Source: Microtetraspora glauca (GTDB lineage: Bacteria; Actinomycetota; Actinomycetes; Streptosporangiales; Streptosporangiaceae). From it: a stretch of 63,206 nt of DNA. Below, one piece after another: positions 59,523 through 63,206 of this stretch (its first letter is position 1; every line of letters begins with the position of its first letter). A program made the translations under genes and the position numbers. The notes beneath the pieces were generated by a model. The model was not told the DNA's origin. It was given only the letters and a program-made list of their open reading frames with translations, and made no database searches. The stretch spans positions 1 to 63,206 of the forward strand of contig BBYL01000044.1 in the NCBI GenBank assembly GCA_001570385.1. Reading direction: 5' to 3'.

Positions 59523-60155
59523 ATGGCCCACGACCACCTGACGATCACACCGAGCATCCTGTACTTCGGGACGCCTGTCGCACTGCTGTCCACCGAGAAC
59601 GAGGACGCCTCCTTCAACCTCGCCCCGATGTCCTCCGCCTGGGCGCTGGGCCAGGTGATCGTGCTCGGACTCGGCACGGACAGCCAGACCGCGCACAACC
59701 TCGCCGTCCGGCCCGACCTGGTGATCAACCTGCCGGATCCGGCGCAGTGGGCGGCGGTGGAGCGCCTGGCTCCACTCACAGGGCGTGAGCCCGTACCGGC
59801 GCGCAAACAGGACACCTTCCGCTTCGAGGCGGCGAAGTTCGAGGCGGCGGGGCTGCGGCCTGAACCGTCCGACGTGGTCCGGCCGCCTCGGGTGGCCGAA
59901 TGCCCGATCCAGATCGAGGCGCGGGCCGCCCGCGTCCAGCCGGACGCCACCGGCGCGTTCCAGATGATCGAGGCCCATGTGGTGCGGGTGCACGCGGACC
60001 CGCGCATCGTCGTTCCCGGCACGCAGCACATCGACCCGGCGGCGTGGAGCCCGCTGATCTACAACTTCCGGCACTATTTCCGGCTCGGCCCTGAGCTCGG
60101 GCACACCTTCCGTTCGGAGACGGTATCCGGCAGGGTCAGCGCGCGGGGAGCGTGA
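59523..60155 (+). CDS. Flavin reductase family protein
   Basis: 210 residues from MAHDHLTITPSILYFGTPVA. FMN-binding split-barrel: LSTENEDASFNLAPMSSAWA, VIVLGLGTDSQTAHNLAVRP and a long insertion before the C-terminal Y-F-R-L-G segment. The gene overlaps the convergent EEP gene by 20 bases. Probably reduces or binds FMN; a flavin reductase partner monooxygenase is not nearby. Confidence 0.85.
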   Translation: MAHDHLTITPSILYFGTPVALLSTENEDASFNLAPMSSAWALGQVIVLGLGTDSQTAHNLAVRPDLVINLPDPAQWAAVERLAPLTGREPVPARKQDTFRFEAAKFEAAGLRPEPSDVVRPPRVAECPIQIEARAARVQPDATGAFQMIEAHVVRVHADPRIVVPGTQHIDPAAWSPLIYNFRHYFRLGPELGHTFRSETVSGRVSARGA

Positions 60156-61332
60156 GCGCGGCGAACACCGCCAGATGATCGGTGCTGGTGAGCCGGTGGA
60201 CTCCGAAGGAACCCGCCGCCGCGCGTGGATCGACCAGGATGTGATCCAGCGTGACCGGAGGGATCCCCCAGCCGTTGAACCTCCACCGCCGGTAGGGCCA
60301 CGTGGTCGTGAGACCGTCTCCCGTCGTGGCGGCGGCGTCGTGGTACCCCGCGTCCAGCAGGTGCCGCATCCGTGCGTGATCCAGCGTGGCGTTGAAGTCC
60401 CCGGCGAGGATCCGTACCGGACCATCGGGCAGGGGCAGCGCCGCCAGCCCGTCCGCCCAGCACCCCATCCTCTCGGCGTAGCGCGGTGCGCACGGATGGA
60501 CGGAGACGACGGAGACCTGCGGTGCGCCGGGCACGTCCACCATCGCCGCCACCTGCCGGAACTTGCCGAACTCGATGAGTTGTCCCTGAGCGAGCGGGAA
60601 CCGGCTGAATATCCCGGACCCCTGCGCGCGCTGCACGGGCACGTCCACGTGGTACGGCAGCAGCTTGTCTATGCCGGCGTCGCGCAGGCCCTCGGCGGCC
60701 GATGGAGTGAGTTCCTGCAACGTCAGCACATCGGCGCGGAGCTCCCGTACGAGATCGATCAGCTTCTCCGGCGGCACCGATCCCATCATGAGATTGGAGG
60801 AAAGGATCCTCAGCTGGGGTCCTGTGGCAGGCGGGTTGCCTCCGGGGATCGCGCGCGGCACCACGCAGGCGGCGAGCGATCCGGTGACCACCATGCTCGC
60901 GGCGAGTGCCGTCCACCTACGGGACACCAACGCGAGCAACGGGACGGCCACCGAGGCGAGAGCGACATACGGCGTGAAAGCCACCGCCCGTACCCACTGG
61001 AAGTGCACGTCTCCCGGGATCAGTCGCAGTACGGCCCACGCGGCGAACGGCACGATGGACACCCACACCAGAACGCCGACCCATCCGCGCCGTGCCCGCT
61101 TGCCTGTGGTGCGGGCTGCTACCTCCGTACGCGTCGGGTCCGGTGTATCCGCGGGACTCTCCGTGCCAGCCGAGCCCACGGAAGGGTCGGGGTTCTGCGC
61201 CTGCGCCGTACCTCCGGCGGAGGGGTGTCCGGCACGCGTCGGATCCGCGGTGGGATCGGGGAGATCTCCAGAGTCTGCTACGGCTGCGGATCTCTCCTGC
61301 GTGGGGCCATCTGTATGTGCGAGTTCATCCAT
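60136..61332 (-). CDS. Membrane-anchored endonuclease/exonuclease/phosphatase (EEP) family protein
   Basis: 398 residues. A disordered N-terminus (1-75, Pro/Asp/Thr-rich) is followed by three membrane segments (about 85-170). The external EEP catalytic domain has the metal Glu in LTLQELTPSAAEG, GDFNATLDH (D and N) and the final TSTDHLAV and TLDHILVD motifs. Such proteins are membrane-bound phosphodiesterases or nucleases of unknown substrate. Confidence 0.88.
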   Translation of the reverse strand: MDELAHTDGPTQERSAAVADSGDLPDPTADPTRAGHPSAGGTAQAQNPDPSVGSAGTESPADTPDPTRTEVAARTTGKRARRGWVGVLVWVSIVPFAAWAVLRLIPGDVHFQWVRAVAFTPYVALASVAVPLLALVSRRWTALAASMVVTGSLAACVVPRAIPGGNPPATGPQLRILSSNLMMGSVPPEKLIDLVRELRADVLTLQELTPSAAEGLRDAGIDKLLPYHVDVPVQRAQGSGIFSRFPLAQGQLIEFGKFRQVAAMVDVPGAPQVSVVSVHPCAPRYAERMGCWADGLAALPLPDGPVRILAGDFNATLDHARMRHLLDAGYHDAAATTGDGLTTTWPYRRWRFNGWGIPPVTLDHILVDPRAAAGSFGVHRLTSTDHLAVFAALTLPAR

Positions 61333-62264
61333 TGATGTGGGGGTCTCTGCCTGTTCTGAGAGCTCGAACGAGCGATGTCGCCTACGTGGGGAGTGCCGCG
61401 TGGGCGTTGGCGTGAGCGAGTGCGGAGTCGTGGGGCCGGTCTACTACTACTTGCCGCCGACGCCACAACCAGTTCACGGCGGCGGCAACAGCCGCTCGGC
61501 ACGCCTCACGCCAAGCGGTGTTGCGTGGTTGTCGGGCTTGATCGTTCAGCGCCGAGCGTACTGGTGGATACCTGCCCAGCGTCGCTCAAAGCCGATTGTG
61601 GGATCGCGCGTTGGAAGGTCCGGTTGGGGCCTGCCGGATTCGAGTGGCCGTTGATCGTCGCGGACGACCGCGTTGATCGTCCGGGACGATCGCGCGGGGG
61701 AATCCGACAGGGCGCTTACGTGGTGGAACCCGATAGTGCCCTATGCGGCGAATTCTGCTCGGGTAGCCGTTCTGTAGATGTTGTGGCAGGCCGATCGCGG
61801 GGGCGGCATATCAACAATTGCCGACCGGACGGGATCGGTACTCATAAATGCGCCCGAGGCGCGGACGTGCGGATCGCGGTGTCCGCTTATGGGATAACCA
61901 GAGGTGGGGTGTTGTATATGGATGTTGGTCAGGGTAGGCGCGGAAGTGCCGGGGTTGCGGCGAAGCAACAAGATCAAGCGCCGCCGCTGGCGGGAGGTAG
62001 GTGGCCCGATGGCCTGCGGTTTCGGCCCGTCGCCTCATCCTGTGCGCACTGTAATAAGGCCCGTTCCTTGAAATGTCGGATTTGTTGACTATTTTGTGGT
62101 CTATTGGTAATGTTCAAACGCGCTCCCACGTACGAAGTGGTGCTCCCAATAAGGGATATCTGACCATATTTCTGTCGCAATAATTCACGCCATCTGCCTG
62201 TTGCGAATATGCGTTCGAGTGTGGCATCATTCATATGCGCGTTCGAATATTGGGAGGGGTGGGC
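61333..62264. other. 930-bp gene-poor intergenic region
   Basis: Long open frames here have atypical composition and no protein family resemblance. The part after about 62050 is noticeably A/T-rich (ATTTTGTGGTCTATTGGTAA, near 62090) and probably carries the promoter of the DUF222 gene. No repeats, hairpins or RNA genes stood out. Confidence 0.4.
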
Positions 62265-63206
62265 GTGGCGGAGTTCTTCGGGTCGTTGGAGTTCTTTTCG
62301 CGGAACGAGCGCCCTTCTCGCGTCGGTTCGCATGGGTCCGAGTGGGAGCAGGTCGCCTCGTGGGCCAAGGCCTGGATGTCGGAGGGCAGTTCAGCCCTTG
62401 CTCCCGACGCGGACTGCGGTGACGCTGCTTCCGGGGCCGCCCGATTCCATGGCTCACGCTCGAACGCTGCGGGTTCGACCGGCATCCAGCCCGGCGTAGC
62501 CGAGCCTCTCGGAACCGAACCTTGCTGTGCCGAGCCTGGCGGCGCCGAGTCCGATGCTGCCGGTGCCGGATCATGTGACCTCGGCCTGGAGGGGGCCGGC
62601 TGGAGCAGCGCCGAGCTTGGTGGAGCTGAGCCCCGTGGGGCCGGGTCCGATGCTGGTGGATCTCCTGGCCCAGGCCTGAACGGTGGCGGTTCGGACGGCC
62701 GTTCTGTGGGTCGGGTGTCGTGGCCGTTGGTGGCGTCGGTCCGGGAGACGGCGTCCGCGTTGGCGCTCGCGGTGGTGCCGGAGTCCGCGGGGGTGTGTCT
62801 GGCCGAGGTAGAGGATCTGTTGTTCGCGCGGGATCGGCTGGTTTCGGCGGTCGCGGCGCGGGTGGAGCGGGTCCACGCTGCTGGTGCGGCCAGGGCGCAT
62901 GGGCATGCGTCGACGAAGTTGTGGTTGCGGACGGCGGCGGGGATGAGCGTCGCGGGGGCGGGGCGGTTGGTCGCGCTCGCGGTCGAGCTGGCTCGTCTGC
63001 CTGTGGTTCGGGCTCGGTTCGCTGACGGCAGTCTGGCGGAGGGGTATGTGACGGCGATCTGCGCGGCGACCGGCCGGTTGACCGATGAGCAGGCCGGCCT
63101 GGCGGAGTCGATTCTGGTCGCGTTGGCGGATCAGGCGGGTCCGGCGGAGATCGCGCGGGCGGGCCGGTATCTGTATGCGGTGCTCAACCCCGATGGTGAG
63201 GATGAC
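62265..63206 (+). CDS. DUF222 (13E12-repeat-like) protein, 3' end outside window
   Basis: The frame runs from GTG 62265 (with GGGAGGGG about 6 bases upstream) to the last base without a stop. An in-frame ATG at 62235 is possible but less well placed. The N-terminus (VAEFFGSLEFFSRN) is followed by a low-complexity stretch of imperfect AEPxG repeats (about 85-150) and a DUF222 domain (SWPLVASVRETASALALAVV, ALAVELARLPVVRARFADGS, YVTAICAATGRL). Such proteins usually end in an HNH nuclease domain, which would lie beyond the window. Confidence 0.8.
   Translation, partial: MAEFFGSLEFFSRNERPSRVGSHGSEWEQVASWAKAWMSEGSSALAPDADCGDAASGAARFHGSRSNAAGSTGIQPGVAEPLGTEPCCAEPGGAESDAAGAGSCDLGLEGAGWSSAELGGAEPRGAGSDAGGSPGPGLNGGGSDGRSVGRVSWPLVASVRETASALALAVVPESAGVCLAEVEDLLFARDRLVSAVAARVERVHAAGAARAHGHASTKLWLRTAAGMSVAGAGRLVALAVELARLPVVRARFADGSLAEGYVTAICAATGRLTDEQAGLAESILVALADQAGPAEIARAGRYLYAVLNPDGEDD

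Overview
The window is GC-rich DNA from a filamentous, high-GC actinomycete. The supporting signs are GTG/TTG starts, ATGA-coupled operons, a DUF574-type methyltransferase, a Ser/Thr kinase with an extracytoplasmic domain, an ECF41 sigma factor, a GH74-CBM2 secreted xyloglucanase and a pSAM2-like integrative element. A Streptosporangiales-type host is my best guess, but no rRNA is present to place it.

Left edge (1-6.8 kb): remnants of IS630 and IS5 elements, an intact integrase-core transposase, then a GlxA-type regulator divergent from a small operon (DJ-1/PfpI protein, small hypothetical protein, a frameshifted membrane-protein gene, DUF3817-like and DUF6010 membrane proteins), an SDR gene stub and an isochorismatase-fold hydrolase.

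Catabolic island (6.8-27.2 kb): four transcription units around a MarR and a PucR-type regulator. They encode two ThDP enzymes, an NDP-forming acyl-CoA synthetase, two paralogous cupins, an oxoglutarate-semialdehyde-type dehydrogenase, an SDR, a CitE/HpcH-like CoA-ester lyase, a methyltransferase, a 1173-residue indolepyruvate:ferredoxin-oxidoreductase-type enzyme and a complete SsuABC/TauABC-like importer. The palindrome ATAGCTAT, or a near copy, lies in each intergenic promoter region, so the island looks like one regulon for importing and degrading an unidentified (probably 2-oxo acid or aromatic) carboxylate through CoA esters.

Junction zone (27.2-31.9 kb): a pile of broken mobile DNA (possible group II intron RNA, ISL3 and integrase-core IS pieces) has truncated a glycosyltransferase gene and a preceding reverse-transcriptase-like gene. 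A second tyrosine recombinase lacking its N-terminal domain and a DUF6221 gene follow.

Integrative element (31.9-43.9 kb): a 12-kb AICE flanked by 33-bp direct repeats that are the 3' part of a tRNA(CAU) gene. It carries HNH nuclease, flavoprotein/XRE pair, small zinc-ribbon proteins, GntR regulator, Pra-like activator, FtsK-like transfer protein, Rep (split by an in-frame amber codon), Xis and Int. An att copy beside the second recombinase suggests tandem accretion.

Right arm (44-63.2 kb): chromosomal genes including sugar-binding lipoprotein, GH74 xyloglucanase, ABC exporter, kinase, acyl-ACP desaturase, ECF41 sigma factor, GroES-like protein, RlpA-like protein, flavin reductase, EEP-family hydrolase and a DUF222 gene running off the end. 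Immediately upstream of the ABC exporter is an overlooked 43-residue Cys/Trp/Arg-rich peptide gene with a strong ribosome binding site, separated from the exporter by a 13-bp hairpin. I regard this as the best candidate for an undescribed system.
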